Shown piece after piece: positions 33,808 through 41,738 of a stretch of 64,000 nucleotides of DNA (position 1 is the first letter of the stretch; every line of letters starts with the position of its first letter). The stretch is from Methylobacterium bullatum (lineage in GTDB: Bacteria; Pseudomonadota; Alphaproteobacteria; Rhizobiales; Beijerinckiaceae): assembly GCA_902712845.1 (NCBI GenBank), contig LR743504.1, positions 1,834,001 through 1,898,000 of the forward strand, given 5' to 3'. The notes under the pieces are model-generated. The model did not search any database. It was given only the letters and a program-made list of their open reading frames with translations, and was not told where the DNA came from. Position numbers and translations under genes: made by a program.

Positions 33808-33969
33808 TCAGGAGGCCTTGCCCGGCCGCTTCGCCTCGTTCCGGCACCGGTCGGAGCAATAGCGGACCTCGTCCCACACCCGCTCCCATTTCTTGCGCCA
33901 AGCGAAGGGCTTGCCGCAGGTGGCGCAGACTTTGGTCGGCAGATCCGCCTTTTTGCGCATGCGCGGCAT
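33808..33969 (-). CDS. DUF2256 zinc-ribbon protein
   Basis: A 53-residue protein with two CxxC-like pairs: [20 protein letters not shown] and then YCSDRCRN. That is the hallmark of DUF2256, a small zinc ribbon. The ATG at 33969 (MPRMRKK) is used; an in-frame ATG at 33960 is possible. It is 12 bases downstream of the formyltransferase gene on the same strand. In many bacteria DUF2256 genes adjoin cryptochrome/photolyase genes, and a photolyase gene lies 1.8 kb away here, so a functional link is plausible but unproven. Confidence 0.88.
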   Translation of the reverse strand: MPRMRKKADLPTKVCATCGKPFAWRKKWERVWDEVRYCSDRCRNEAKRPGKAS

Positions 33970-33981
33970 GGGAGGCTCGTC

Positions 33982-34848
33982 CTATCGCCCGAGTTGCCCG
34001 GCATCCGCGACGGCGACCGGGCTCCAGCGGGTGATCTGGATGAACCCGTCGCGCGCGGCAACGACGATGTGGCGGCGGTAGCGGTGGACGATCGTTCCCG
34101 GCGAGTGGCGGTGCGGCTCGCGCCAGCCTTCCGCCGCCGCGACGAAGACACGGTTGTCGCCCAATTGTACGATGGTCTCGATGGTGCCGAAGGCCCGCAT
34201 CCGCCGCAGGATCGCCTCCACGTCGGTGCGGAAATCAAGCGTCCTGTCCGCATCCGTCACGCGGGGCCAATAGGAGCCTTCGCCCTGGGGCTGGGCCGCC
34301 TGCCAGCGTGTCGGCAGGTCACGCGCGATCGGTCCGGAGGCCAGCCGCCGGGCGGCGATCTGGCATTTGGCGAGCAGGGTCTCGTGGGTCTCCTGCGGCG
34401 CCATGGCGAAGGTCTCCTGCGCGAGGATGTCGCCGGTGTCGAACCCCTCTTCGGCCAGCACGTGCGCGGTCACGCCCCAGTCGGCGCGCGCGTCGGTGAT
34501 CGCCTTGAACAGGGGGTAGGGGCCCCGCCCGACCGGCAGGGGTGAGGGATGGAAGTTCAGGGCGTAGCCGGCCCGGTTGCGCCAGCCCCGGATGAGCCAG
34601 GGGTAACCGGCCACCACGAGCGCCCAGTCCGTCCCGTGGGTCTGCGCCAGGGCGTCGAGATCCGCGAGCTTGATCCGCGAGAGCTGCATCGGGATGCGGT
34701 GACGGCGGCTCTGGGCAACGACCGCCTCGTTGTGGTCGTAGAGCCCATCGCAGGGCCGGGTGAACAGCTTGATCGGCGTCCATCCGGCATCCACCAGCGC
34801 TTCGAACACGCCGCCGAGGAAATCGATGCCGGCGAAGGCAAACTTCAT
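33982..34848 (-). CDS. Formyltransferase family protein
   Basis: A 288-residue enzyme resembling methionyl-tRNA formyltransferase but lacking the standard Fmt surroundings. The N-terminal Rossmann domain starts KFAFAGIDFLGGVFEALVDA. The catalytic motif is complete: ALNFHPSPLPVGRGPYPLFK (Asn and His) and EGFDTGDILAQE (Asp), so it should transfer formyl from 10-formyl-THF. The C-terminal domain is a second formyltransferase fold. The substrate may be a sugar nucleotide amine or another amine rather than Met-tRNA. It neighbours DUF2256 on one side and, divergently, the broken SDR on the other. Confidence 0.85.
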   Translation of the reverse strand: MKFAFAGIDFLGGVFEALVDAGWTPIKLFTRPCDGLYDHNEAVVAQSRRHRIPMQLSRIKLADLDALAQTHGTDWALVVAGYPWLIRGWRNRAGYALNFHPSPLPVGRGPYPLFKAITDARADWGVTAHVLAEEGFDTGDILAQETFAMAPQETHETLLAKCQIAARRLASGPIARDLPTRWQAAQPQGEGSYWPRVTDADRTLDFRTDVEAILRRMRAFGTIETIVQLGDNRVFVAAAEGWREPHRHSPGTIVHRYRRHIVVAARDGFIQITRWSPVAVADAGQLGR

Positions 34849-34961
34849 GAAGAACCCCGGGAGCGGATGCGCGGCGTGCGACTCTGCGGATGGTGCCCCG
34901 CGGGCTCCACGGTCGCGCCGTCCGCCTTACCTAACCGATCCGGCACGGAATGGGAGCGGTC

Positions 34962-35748
34962 ATGAATCGGGTTGTGATCTACGGCGGAACCGGCGGCATC
35001 GGCATGGCCACGGCGCGGGCCCTGCGCAAGCGCGGTATCCCGCTGCATCTCGCGGCGCGCGATGCCGGGCGGCTCGAGGAAGTCGCCGCCGACCTCGGTG
35101 AGACCACCTTCACCGCAGGCGACGTCACGGACCCCGCCCATTTCGCCATCGTGACACAGGAGGCGGGCGACACGTTGGCCGGCCTCGTCTACGCGGTCGG
35201 CACCATCAACCTGAAGCCGTTGGCGAAGCTGACCGCCGACGACGCGGTGACGGATTTCAGCTTCAAGTGTCTCCCACTCGCGTTTGTTCATGTTTTTTTT
35301 TTTTTTCATGTAACGGCGCCCCCCGAGATCTACCCGCGTAGGTCCGTCGCCAGCTTCAGATGTTTATAAGGGCCAGGGCGAGACGGGGGCGGGCGTCGTC
35401 CTGTTCTCCACCGTAGCGGTGGCGCAGGGATTTGCGGCCCACGCCTCCGTCGCCATGGCAAAGGGCGCCGTGGAAGGACTCGCCTTGTCCCTCGCCGCCG
35501 AACTCAGCCCTCATATCCGGATCAACGTGGTCGCGCCCTCGCTGACGCGTACGCCGCTCGCCGCTGCCATCACCGGCAACGAGACGCTGGCATCGGGAAT
35601 CGCGTCCATGCACGCACTCCAGCGGCTCGGCACCCCCGAGGATATCGGCGCGCTGGCCGCCTTCCTCGTCTCGGCGGAAGCCGGCTGGATCACCGGCCAG
35701 GTCATCGGCGTGGATGGCGGCCGCTCGACGCTGCGTACGAAGGGGTGA
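34962..35748 (+). pseudogene. SDR oxidoreductase gene interrupted by adapter-like sequence
   Basis: The N-terminal half reads MNRVVIYGGTGGIGMATARAL to TADDAVTDF up to about 35266, and the C-terminal half resumes at 35377 with GETGAGVVLFSTVAVAQGF and ends normally (SAEAGWITGQVIGVDGGRS). Between them is about 110 bases that do not code for SDR sequence and match Illumina adapter sequence with a poly-T run. The two halves are out of frame by one base. The true gene is probably intact and about 250 residues, with some 20 residues lost here. GGGAGCGG precedes the start. Its stop overlaps the photolyase GTG. Confidence 0.85.
35267..35376. other. Illumina Nextera adapter-like contamination (assembly artefact)
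   Basis: Positions 35358-35376 match the transposase mosaic end AGATGTGTATAAGAGACAG at 16 of 19 bases. Positions 35344-35357 match TCGTCGGCAGCGTC at 11 of 14. Positions 35336-35343 fit an 8-base index (6 of 8 to GCGTAAGA). Positions 35307-35335 match the 29-base P5 sequence (begins AATGATACGG, ends GATCTACAC) at 23 of 29. All four are in the correct order with no gaps. A 14-T run (35293-35306) precedes P5, as in read-through past the fragment end. TGTCTC at 35268-35273 resembles the start of the opposite mosaic end. Confidence 0.9.
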
Positions 35749-37295
35749 CGTCGCTGCGCACCCTCCGCTTCGTCCTCGGCGACCAACTGCACCGGCGCGT
35801 CGCCTCCCTCACCGATCTCGATCCCGAATCCGACATCGTGCTTATGGTCGAGGTCTGGGACGAGGCGACCTATGTCCGCCATCACAAGCAGAAGATCGCC
35901 TTCCTGTTCTCGGCCATGCGCCATTTTGCGGCCGATCTGGAAGCCGAGGGCGTCACCGTCGATTACGTGCGCCTCGACGCGCCGGGCAATGCCGGCTCGT
36001 TCACCGGGGAACTCCAGAGAGCGGTCAAGCGGCACGAGCCCGACAAGATTGTCGTTACCGAGCCCGGTGAGTGGCGCGTCTGGGAGATGATGCAGGGGTG
36101 GCGCGATGACCTGCCGGTACCCGTTGAAATACGCGACGACAACCGCTTCCTCTGCCCGCGCGCGGATTTCGCGCGCTGGGCGGAGGGGCGGCACGCCTTG
36201 CGGATGGAGACGTTCTATCGCGGCATGAGGAAGCGCACCGGCCTGCTGATGAAGGACGGCGAGCCGGTGGGCGGCCAGTGGAACTTCGATCACGACAACC
36301 GCAAGAAACTGCCGCGCGGGCACCGCCCCCCGGAACGCCCCGGCTTCGTGCCCGATGCGATCACGTCGGAAGTCATCGCCCTGGTATCGGACCGCTTCGC
36401 TGACCATTTCGGCGATCTCGCCGCATTCCGCTGGCCGGTGACCCGCGCCGACGCCCTCACCGCCCTGAAGCATTTCCTGGACGAGTGCCTGCCGCGTTTC
36501 GGCGATTACCAGGATGCGATGAAGACGGGCGCTCCCTTCCTCTACCATGCCCTTCTCTCGCCGGCGCTCAATGCCGGCCTGATCACGGCGGAGGAGGTCT
36601 GTCGGGCTGCGGCCCGCGCCTATGACGAAGGGGCGGCGCCGCTCAACTGCGTCGAGGGCTTCATCCGCCAGATCCTCGGATGGCGCGAATACGTCCGGGG
36701 ACTCTACTGGGCCAGGATGCCGGCCTATGCCGAGACCAACGCTCTTGGCGCCAAGCGCGACCTGCCGTGGTTCTACTGGTCGGGTGAGACGCGCATGAAC
36801 TGCCTCGCGCAATGCGTCGCCGATACCCGCACCCATGCCTATGCCCATCACATCCAGCGGCTGATGGTGACGGGCAACTTCGCCCTGCTGGCCGGGCTCG
36901 AACCGGCGCAGGTGGAGGAATGGTATCTCGTCGTCTATGCCGATGCCTACGAATGGGTGGAGTTGCCCAACGTCCACGGCATGGTCCTGTGGGCGGATGG
37001 CGGCGTCATGGGCTCGAAACCGTATGCGGCCTCCGGCGCCTACATCAACCGCATGTCGGATTACTGCCGGGGCTGCACCTACGACGTCGCCGCCAAGTCC
37101 GGCGAGAGTGCCTGCCCGTTCAACTACCTCTACTGGAACTTCCTCATCGAGAATGCGGATCGCCTGGCGGGGAACCCGAGGATGGCCATGCCCTACCGTA
37201 CCCTCGACGGATTGGGCGAGCAGCGACGGGAGGAGATCAGGACTGACGCGGCCCGCTTCCTGGACGGCCCGGAGATGCGTCCCGCCCCGCCCTGA
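35745..37295 (+). CDS. FeS-containing cryptochrome/(6-4) photolyase
   Basis: A 516-residue flavoprotein of the bacterial FeS cryptochrome/photolyase (PhrB-like) clade, which repairs (6-4) photoproducts with blue light. It begins RTLRFVLGDQLHRRVASL and has the antenna-domain and FAD-domain segments FIRQILGWREYVRGLYW and NCLAQCVADTRTHAYAHHIQ. The [4Fe-4S] cysteines are visible in MNCLAQC and in YCRGCTYDVAAKSGESACP near the C-terminus. The GTG start overlaps the SDR stop (GTGA), implying co-transcription. BcsS follows convergently after 3 bases. Confidence 0.93.
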   Translation: MTSLRTLRFVLGDQLHRRVASLTDLDPESDIVLMVEVWDEATYVRHHKQKIAFLFSAMRHFAADLEAEGVTVDYVRLDAPGNAGSFTGELQRAVKRHEPDKIVVTEPGEWRVWEMMQGWRDDLPVPVEIRDDNRFLCPRADFARWAEGRHALRMETFYRGMRKRTGLLMKDGEPVGGQWNFDHDNRKKLPRGHRPPERPGFVPDAITSEVIALVSDRFADHFGDLAAFRWPVTRADALTALKHFLDECLPRFGDYQDAMKTGAPFLYHALLSPALNAGLITAEEVCRAAARAYDEGAAPLNCVEGFIRQILGWREYVRGLYWARMPAYAETNALGAKRDLPWFYWSGETRMNCLAQCVADTRTHAYAHHIQRLMVTGNFALLAGLEPAQVEEWYLVVYADAYEWVELPNVHGMVLWADGGVMGSKPYAASGAYINRMSDYCRGCTYDVAAKSGESACPFNYLYWNFLIENADRLAGNPRMAMPYRTLDGLGEQRREEIRTDAARFLDGPEMRPAPP

Positions 37296-37298
37296 AGC

Positions 37299-38051
37299 TC
37301 ACCAGGGCTGCCAGACGCTGAGGGTGACGTAGGGGCTTCCACCGCCATCGGTTTCGGTCTGGTAGCCGAGCGAGGCGCGGAAGCTCACGTCGCCGATGCG
37401 AAAGTCGGTGGCGTGGACACCGATCCCGAGCTTGGAATAGCCGGTGCCATCTACGTAGAGGGCGGCCTCCGGGCCGAGATAGGCACCGAGCACGTCGTAA
37501 CCCCAGGCAAGGCGGCACCAGGCGCTCTCACGCGTCGAGCCGAGGATCGCTGTGGCGGTGAGAAGAGTGGCTTCCGTCGGCCGCGCCCAGACCTCCCCGT
37601 GCAGCCTGATGCCGTAGCGGCCGGGCAGCACCGTTGTGCCGAGGATACTCTGCTCCACCTCGATGCTTCCCTCAGGCCCTGCGAAAGCGGCGACGACGCC
37701 CCAATCGTGGAACCATTGGTATCCGACGAGCACCGCTCCGACCGCCGTCAGGCGGGTCTGACTCGTGGCGATGCCCCGTATCGAGGGACCACGCTCGACC
37801 CTCGCTCCAGCTCCCCCGCTTGCGAGGATGGCGAAACCGTCCCGATCGCGCCCGTCGAAGGTCATCTTCGCGCCCGCCGTGAAGAAGGAAGATGCTCCGG
37901 CGTCGAGGCTGCCGAAGATCAATGCCGAGATCGGCCCCCCCTCCGATTGTGCCGGATTCGAGACGAGGCCACCGCAGAGTGCGGCGCAGCACATGAGTAT
38001 CGGACGGGCCGAATGCAGTGATCGTCTCGTCGATCTGGCCGGTCGTCGCAC
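37299..38051 (-). CDS. bcsS: Cellulose biosynthesis protein BcsS
   Basis: A 250-residue secreted beta-rich protein of the BcsS family, found in alphaproteobacteria and associated with cellulose biosynthesis. A signal peptide covers about residues 17-36 (RPILMCCAALCGGLVSNPAQS). The mature protein has alternating strands with GSLDAGASSFFTAGAKMTF, LTAVGAVLVGYQWFHDWG and the terminal ASLGYQTETDGGGSPYVTLS, in keeping with a beta-barrel or outer-membrane-associated fold. The GTG at 38051 is chosen because AAGGGA lies just upstream. No bcsA/bcsB genes are in the window, so it is a solitary copy. Confidence 0.85.
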   Translation of the reverse strand: MRRPARSTRRSLHSARPILMCCAALCGGLVSNPAQSEGGPISALIFGSLDAGASSFFTAGAKMTFDGRDRDGFAILASGGAGARVERGPSIRGIATSQTRLTAVGAVLVGYQWFHDWGVVAAFAGPEGSIEVEQSILGTTVLPGRYGIRLHGEVWARPTEATLLTATAILGSTRESAWCRLAWGYDVLGAYLGPEAALYVDGTGYSKLGIGVHATDFRIGDVSFRASLGYQTETDGGGSPYVTLSVWQPW

Positions 38052-38388
38052 GTCCCTTCTCGCTCCGTCTCACCAGAGGGCAAGTGTACGGCATCCTATG
38101 AGAAGTTGTACTGACCCTCGAATAATGGACTGTGGGTCGTGCGCGTAGACCGCCCAAGCCGATCCTCGATCAGACGCCGTTTTTCTTTTGTTCTATCGAA
38201 TATAAACCTTAGGATGCATTTGATTGATATGAGGTTGTGTGGTCTCCGTGGTCGATTCGTCGGTGTGTTTGGACCGTGTCGGCAAGGGAGGACCCGCGAT
38301 GCCGCATGGAGGTGAATCTGATTCGGTTGGCGTCGAGCGGGGACTAGGATAGAGCCCGCGGCAGGACCGTCGCCAAAGGCCGAGTTTC
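38052..38388. other. Intergenic region, no gene seen
   Basis: About 340 bases between bcsS and exoD, divergent. The middle (38170-38230) is AT-rich and likely carries the promoters. Open frames lack ribosome sites. Confidence 0.4.
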
Positions 38389-38991
38389 TTGTCACCAGCT
38401 GCTCGAACGTCCGAAGTTCTCACGGTGCTTGCGGCCCAGGAGACGGATCGCTTGACCATCGGCGACATCGTCGCGGTACTGAAGGACCGTGCCTTCGCCC
38501 TGCTCATCGTCATCCTGGGCCTGCCGAATTGCCTGCCGATGCCGCCGCCGATCCCCCTGGTCTGCGGCCTGCTGCTGTTGCTCGTGGCCGTTCAGATCAC
38601 GGCGGGGATGTCGTCGCCTTGGCTGCCCCGCGCTCTTCTGAGCCGCTCGATTGCCCGGAGCGACGTGGAGCGTGCCGCCAAGCGCGCGGTGCCGCTGCTC
38701 CGGCGCCTGGAACGCTGGTCGCGTCCGCGCATGAGCCTGTTCGAGACCGGGCTCGGCATGCGGACGGTGGGGCTGATCCTTCTCACCCTGTCGCTCGCCC
38801 TCGTGGTGGCGGCGCCCCTGGTCGGGCAGATCCCCCTCGGTCTCGCGATCTGCCTCGTCGGCCTCGGCCTCGTCGAGCGGGATGGCCTGCTCGTCGTCAT
38901 GGGGCTCGGCGTCGGTGCCGTCGGCGTGCTCCTGAACGCCGGCTTCGTCTACGCCATCGTCTCGGGCCTCATGAGCCTCTTCAGCGTGTAG
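38389..38991 (+). CDS. Exopolysaccharide synthesis protein ExoD
   Basis: A 200-residue integral membrane protein of the ExoD family. The hallmark is LTIGDIVAVLKDRAFALL followed by VILGLPNCLPMPPPIPLVCG. Further helices follow at GLRTVGLILLTLSLALVVAAPL and GLAICLVGLGLVERDGLLVV. ExoD affects exopolysaccharide production and alkaline tolerance in rhizobia; its biochemical role is unknown. The start is a TTG at 38389 with AAAGG upstream, an uncommon codon that fits the family's usual N-terminus. A long hairpin lies directly after the gene. Confidence 0.87.
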   Translation: MSPAARTSEVLTVLAAQETDRLTIGDIVAVLKDRAFALLIVILGLPNCLPMPPPIPLVCGLLLLLVAVQITAGMSSPWLPRALLSRSIARSDVERAAKRAVPLLRRLERWSRPRMSLFETGLGMRTVGLILLTLSLALVVAAPLVGQIPLGLAICLVGLGLVERDGLLVVMGLGVGAVGVLLNAGFVYAIVSGLMSLFSV

Positions 38992-39008
38992 ACTTTTTAC
39001 CAGGTTTT

Positions 39009-39039
39009 CCCTGACCCCGACCCATGGTCGGGGTCAGGG
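39009..39039. repeat. 14-base perfect inverted repeat downstream of ExoD gene
   Basis: CCCTGACCCCGACC and its complement with a 3-base CAT loop lie 18 bases after the ExoD stop. There is no T-tract after it on the plus strand (the T-runs are upstream), so it is not a standard intrinsic terminator, but it may protect the mRNA end. Confidence 0.5.
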
Positions 39040-39114
39040 AGGTCCGGCGGACGGTCGCCGCCGCGCAGTCGCACGGGCGGACCTCAATGAGTCGGGCTCA
39101 TCGAGGTCCGGTGC

Positions 39115-39170
39115 TAGAGCGCTCTCCGCCGAAGTGGATGCCGGTTCGGCGAAAAAGAGCGCGGCACAAC
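39115..39170. repeat. Imperfect palindromic element between exoD and znuB
   Basis: GAGCGCTCTCCGCCGAA at 39116-39132 is partly complementary to TTCGGCGAAAAAGAGCGC further on. This looks like one of the short palindromic intergenic sequences frequent in Methylobacteriaceae. Only one copy is in this window, so the repeat status is from memory, not shown here. Confidence 0.35.
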
Positions 39171-39215
39171 AAAGGCCTAGAGATGTGCCCCAACCCAACG
39201 TGGTCGGGCGCAGCT

Positions 39216-40082
39216 CTAGCCTTCGAGGTGGCGCGGCTTGAACAGGCGCCAGACGAGACCGCCCCTCGGTCCGAACAGGAGCGAGACGAGGTAGAGGCTT
39301 CCCGCCGCCAGCACGATCGCAGGCCCCGTGGGCAGGTCGGCGCGATACGAGGCGGTGAGTCCGGCAAAGCTCGACACCATTGCCACCACCATCGCCATGG
39401 GGATCAGGCCCGACAGGTCGGCCGCCCAGAACCGCGCGGTGATCGCCGGCAGCAGCATCAGCCCCACCGCGAGCAGCGTCCCGAGGGCCTGGAAGCCTCC
39501 CACGAGATTCATCACCACGAGGCCGAGGAAAGCGTAATGAACCGGCCCGCCGGCACGGCTGACCGTGCGCAGGAACAGCGGGTCGACACATTCCATGACG
39601 AGGGGGCGGTAGAGCGCGGCGAGGGCGAACAGCGTAACAGTGGCGATCCCGCCGAGGAGCATGAGCGCCGGATCGTCGAGGGCCAGAACCGTGCCGAACA
39701 GGATGTGCAGGAGATCGATCTGCGAGCCGCGCAGGGAGACGAGCAGCACGCCGGCGGCGAGGGAGATCAGGTAGAAGGCGGCGAGACTCGCATCCTCCTT
39801 GATCGCGGTCGTGCGGGTGACGATGCCGGCGAGCAGCGCCACGAACAGGCCGGCGGCGAGCCCGCCGATGGTCATTGCCGGCAGCGATAGGCCGGCGACG
39901 AGGAAACCGACCGCAGCGCCGGGCAGGATCGCATGGCTCATGGCGTCGCTCATCAGGCTCATGCGCCGCAGCATGAGGAAGACCCCCACCGGCGAGGCCG
40001 AGAGCGAGAGGGCGAAGCAGCCGGCCAGCGCCCGGCGCATGAAGCCGAACTCGATGAAGGGGCCGAACAGGAGATCGATCAC
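39216..40082 (-). CDS. znuB: Zinc/manganese ABC transporter permease (ZnuB-like)
   Basis: A 288-residue integral membrane protein of the ABC-3 metal permease family with about eight helices. Hallmarks are MRRALAGCFALSLSASPVGVFLMLRRMSLMSD, then SHAILPGAAVGFLVAG, and ALGTLLAVGLMLLPAITARF. It forms the channel for metal uptake with the adjacent ATPase. The GTG start overlaps the ATPase stop (GTGA). The neighbouring Zur-type regulator points to zinc rather than manganese. No ZnuA binding-protein gene is in the window. Confidence 0.92.
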   Translation of the reverse strand: MIDLLFGPFIEFGFMRRALAGCFALSLSASPVGVFLMLRRMSLMSDAMSHAILPGAAVGFLVAGLSLPAMTIGGLAAGLFVALLAGIVTRTTAIKEDASLAAFYLISLAAGVLLVSLRGSQIDLLHILFGTVLALDDPALMLLGGIATVTLFALAALYRPLVMECVDPLFLRTVSRAGGPVHYAFLGLVVMNLVGGFQALGTLLAVGLMLLPAITARFWAADLSGLIPMAMVVAMVSSFAGLTASYRADLPTGPAIVLAAGSLYLVSLLFGPRGGLVWRLFKPRHLEG

Positions 40083-40957
40083 GCGGCGTGTCCGTGGTCG
40101 TGACGATGGTCTTTGTCGTGAGCGTGACCGTGGCGATGGTCGTGAGCGTGGCGGTGCTCGCCATCGGAAGGGGGCGTTGCGTGATGATGGTCCTCGCCCC
40201 GCCCGCAGATGGCGGCATCCTCGTCCCAGGCCTCTGACAAGGCCTGGGCGCGGGCGAGATTCTCCCGGGTCAGCACCGTCTCCGTGGCGCCCCAGGCAAC
40301 CGGCTCGCGGGCCAGTAGCAGCGTCGTCGGAAAATGCGCCTTGACCTGATGCAGGTCGTGAAGCGCGGCGACGATGGTGCGGCCCTCCGCATGCCATCCA
40401 CGGATCAGGCCGATCAGATCGGCGGTGGTGCGTCCGTCGATCCCGGTGAAGGGCTCGTCGAGGAGGATGATGCGGGCGTCCTGGACGATGAGCCGCGCGA
40501 ACAGGGCGCGCTGGAACTGACCGCCGGACAGGGTGCCGATCAGCCGGTCCTCGAAGCCGAGGAGGCCCACGGCGGAGAGGGCGCCGACCAGCGTCCGGCG
40601 GTCGGGGAGAGCGCTGCGCCAGAAGCCGAGGCGGCGCCAGCGTCCCATCGCCACGAGGTCGAGGACGCTTAGGGGAAAGCTGCGGTCGATCTCGCCGGCC
40701 TGAGGCAGGTAGGCGATGGAATCGGCTCCGCCGGGCCGGTCGATCCGGCCGTCGAGGCAGCGGATCTCTCCGATGATCCCCTTGAGCAGGGTCGATTTGC
40801 CGGCGCCGTTGGGGCCGACGAGGGCCATCAGGGCTCCGGCGGGGATGGTACCGTCGAGATGGTGCACGGCGGGATGGCGGTCGTAGCCGAGCGTCAATCC
40901 ACGCAAGGCGATGGCGCCGGGCTGAACGGGGGCGTTCCCCAGGAGGGCGTGTGTCAT
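40079..40957 (-). CDS. znuC: Zinc ABC transporter ATPase (ZnuC-like), His-rich tail
   Basis: A 292-residue ATP-binding subunit. Walker A GPNGAGKSTLLKG is at about residues 47-59; the signature LSGGQFQRALFARL and Walker B RIILLDEPFTGID follow. The last 36 or so residues hold about 14 histidines in HxH runs, an extension beyond the normal ZnuC, probably a cytoplasmic zinc buffer or sensor. The start at 40957 lies two bases after the stop of a 43-residue membrane peptide gene. Operon: small ORF-znuC-znuB, divergent from zur. Confidence 0.92.
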   Translation of the reverse strand: MTHALLGNAPVQPGAIALRGLTLGYDRHPAVHHLDGTIPAGALMALVGPNGAGKSTLLKGIIGEIRCLDGRIDRPGGADSIAYLPQAGEIDRSFPLSVLDLVAMGRWRRLGFWRSALPDRRTLVGALSAVGLLGFEDRLIGTLSGGQFQRALFARLIVQDARIILLDEPFTGIDGRTTADLIGLIRGWHAEGRTIVAALHDLHQVKAHFPTTLLLAREPVAWGATETVLTRENLARAQALSEAWDEDAAICGRGEDHHHATPPSDGEHRHAHDHRHGHAHDKDHRHDHGHAA

Positions 40958-40959
40958 CG

Positions 40960-41091
40960 TTATCCCATGGCCCAGAGGATCGCCCCCCAGACCAGCCCGG
41001 ACAGGATCGCGGCGATGACCAGTCGCGAGGCGGCGCCGGCCTGGAACAGGGAGCGACGGGGGGACGGTTTGATCTGGGGAGGACGCGTCAC
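40960..41091 (-). CDS. 43-residue membrane peptide in zinc-uptake operon
   Basis: From a GTG at 41091 the frame reads a basic N-terminus (TRPPQIKPSPRRSLFQAG), then one hydrophobic helix (residues about 20-42, SRLVIAAILSGLVWGAILWA) and stops with TAA two bases before the znuC ATG. The topology is a single helix with the N-terminus inside. The tight spacing suggests translational coupling. No strong ribosome site precedes the GTG. It is too short for usual gene finders. Function unknown; it may be a small modulator of the transporter. Confidence 0.6.
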   Translation of the reverse strand: MTRPPQIKPSPRRSLFQAGAASRLVIAAILSGLVWGAILWAMG

Positions 41092-41155
41092 AGCGGTTCG
41101 GGTACCAGGAAGGGGCGGAATTGTCCGAACGGGAGCGGCGAACTATCTCTGGTAC

Positions 41156-41175
41156 TGATACACTGTAACATCTCA
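41156..41175. promoter_or_regulatory. Candidate Zur box between zur and znu operon
   Basis: TGATACACTGTAACATCTCA is imperfectly palindromic and, read on the minus strand, fits the alphaproteobacterial Zur consensus (GNTATGTTATAACATANC) at about 12 of 18 positions. It lies between the divergent zur and znu genes, where a Zur site is expected. It would repress the znu operon when zinc is plentiful. Confidence 0.45.
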
Positions 41176-41224
41176 TCAGTTCAACGTGCCGGACCACATC
41201 GACCGGCGATCAGGGGAGGATGGC

Positions 41225-41719
41225 GTGCACGACCATAGTGCCGTCCACGATCACGGCGCCTGCTGTGGCAATGCCACGGATGCGCTGGCGCGAGCGGAGC
41301 GTCTCTGCGCCGAGCGTGACCTGCAGTTCACGCGGCTGCGGCGGGACGTCCTCGAGGCGGTGGCGTCCGAGGCGAAGCCGCTCGGCGCCTACGACATCGC
41401 GGAGCGGCTGAGCGGTCAAGGTCGCCGGGTCGCCGCCGTCTCGGTCTACCGCGCCCTCGACTTTCTCACGGAGAACGGTCTCGTCCATCGCATCGCCAGC
41501 CGCAACGCGTTCGTCTCCTGCGGGCACCAGCATGGCGATGGGGTCGGGCTCGTCTTCCTGATCTGCCGGACATGCGGCAGCATCGACGAGACGACCTCAC
41601 CGGAGGTGGATGACCAGCTCGACAGGGCCTTGGCGAAAGCCGGGTTCAAGCCGTCGAGTCGGATCCTCGAAGTGGAGGGCGAATGCGGCGCCTGCCTCGG
41701 CCACGGACCGAACCCCTGA
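41225..41719 (+). CDS. zur: Fur-family regulator, probable zinc uptake regulator Zur
   Basis: A 164-residue Fur-family repressor. The N-terminus is His-rich (VHDHSAVHDHGACCG), followed by the winged helix (LQFTRLRRDVLEAVASEAKP, GRRVAAVSVYRALDFLTENGLVHRI). The dimer domain carries zinc ligands FVSCGHQHGDG, ICRTCGS and GECGACLGHG (two CxxC pairs). GTG 41225 is preceded by GGGGAGG at ideal spacing, so I prefer it to the GTG at 41186. It is divergent from znuC/znuB, which fits zinc-responsive control of that operon. Confidence 0.92.
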   Translation: MHDHSAVHDHGACCGNATDALARAERLCAERDLQFTRLRRDVLEAVASEAKPLGAYDIAERLSGQGRRVAAVSVYRALDFLTENGLVHRIASRNAFVSCGHQHGDGVGLVFLICRTCGSIDETTSPEVDDQLDRALAKAGFKPSSRILEVEGECGACLGHGPNP

Positions 41720-41738
41720 GCAACACGGTGCGCGAGGT

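Noticed and set aside
35293..35306. Fourteen-T run as an intrinsic terminator
   Set aside because: There is no stem before it, it lies inside an SDR gene, and it is followed exactly by adapter sequence, so it is best read as a read-through artefact.
34962..35748. Transposon or intron insertion in the SDR gene
   Set aside because: The inserted sequence has no target duplication or element features and aligns without gaps to adapter components.
39009..39039. Intrinsic terminator after ExoD gene
   Set aside because: A strong stem is present but no T-tract follows on either strand in the proper place; listed only as an inverted repeat.
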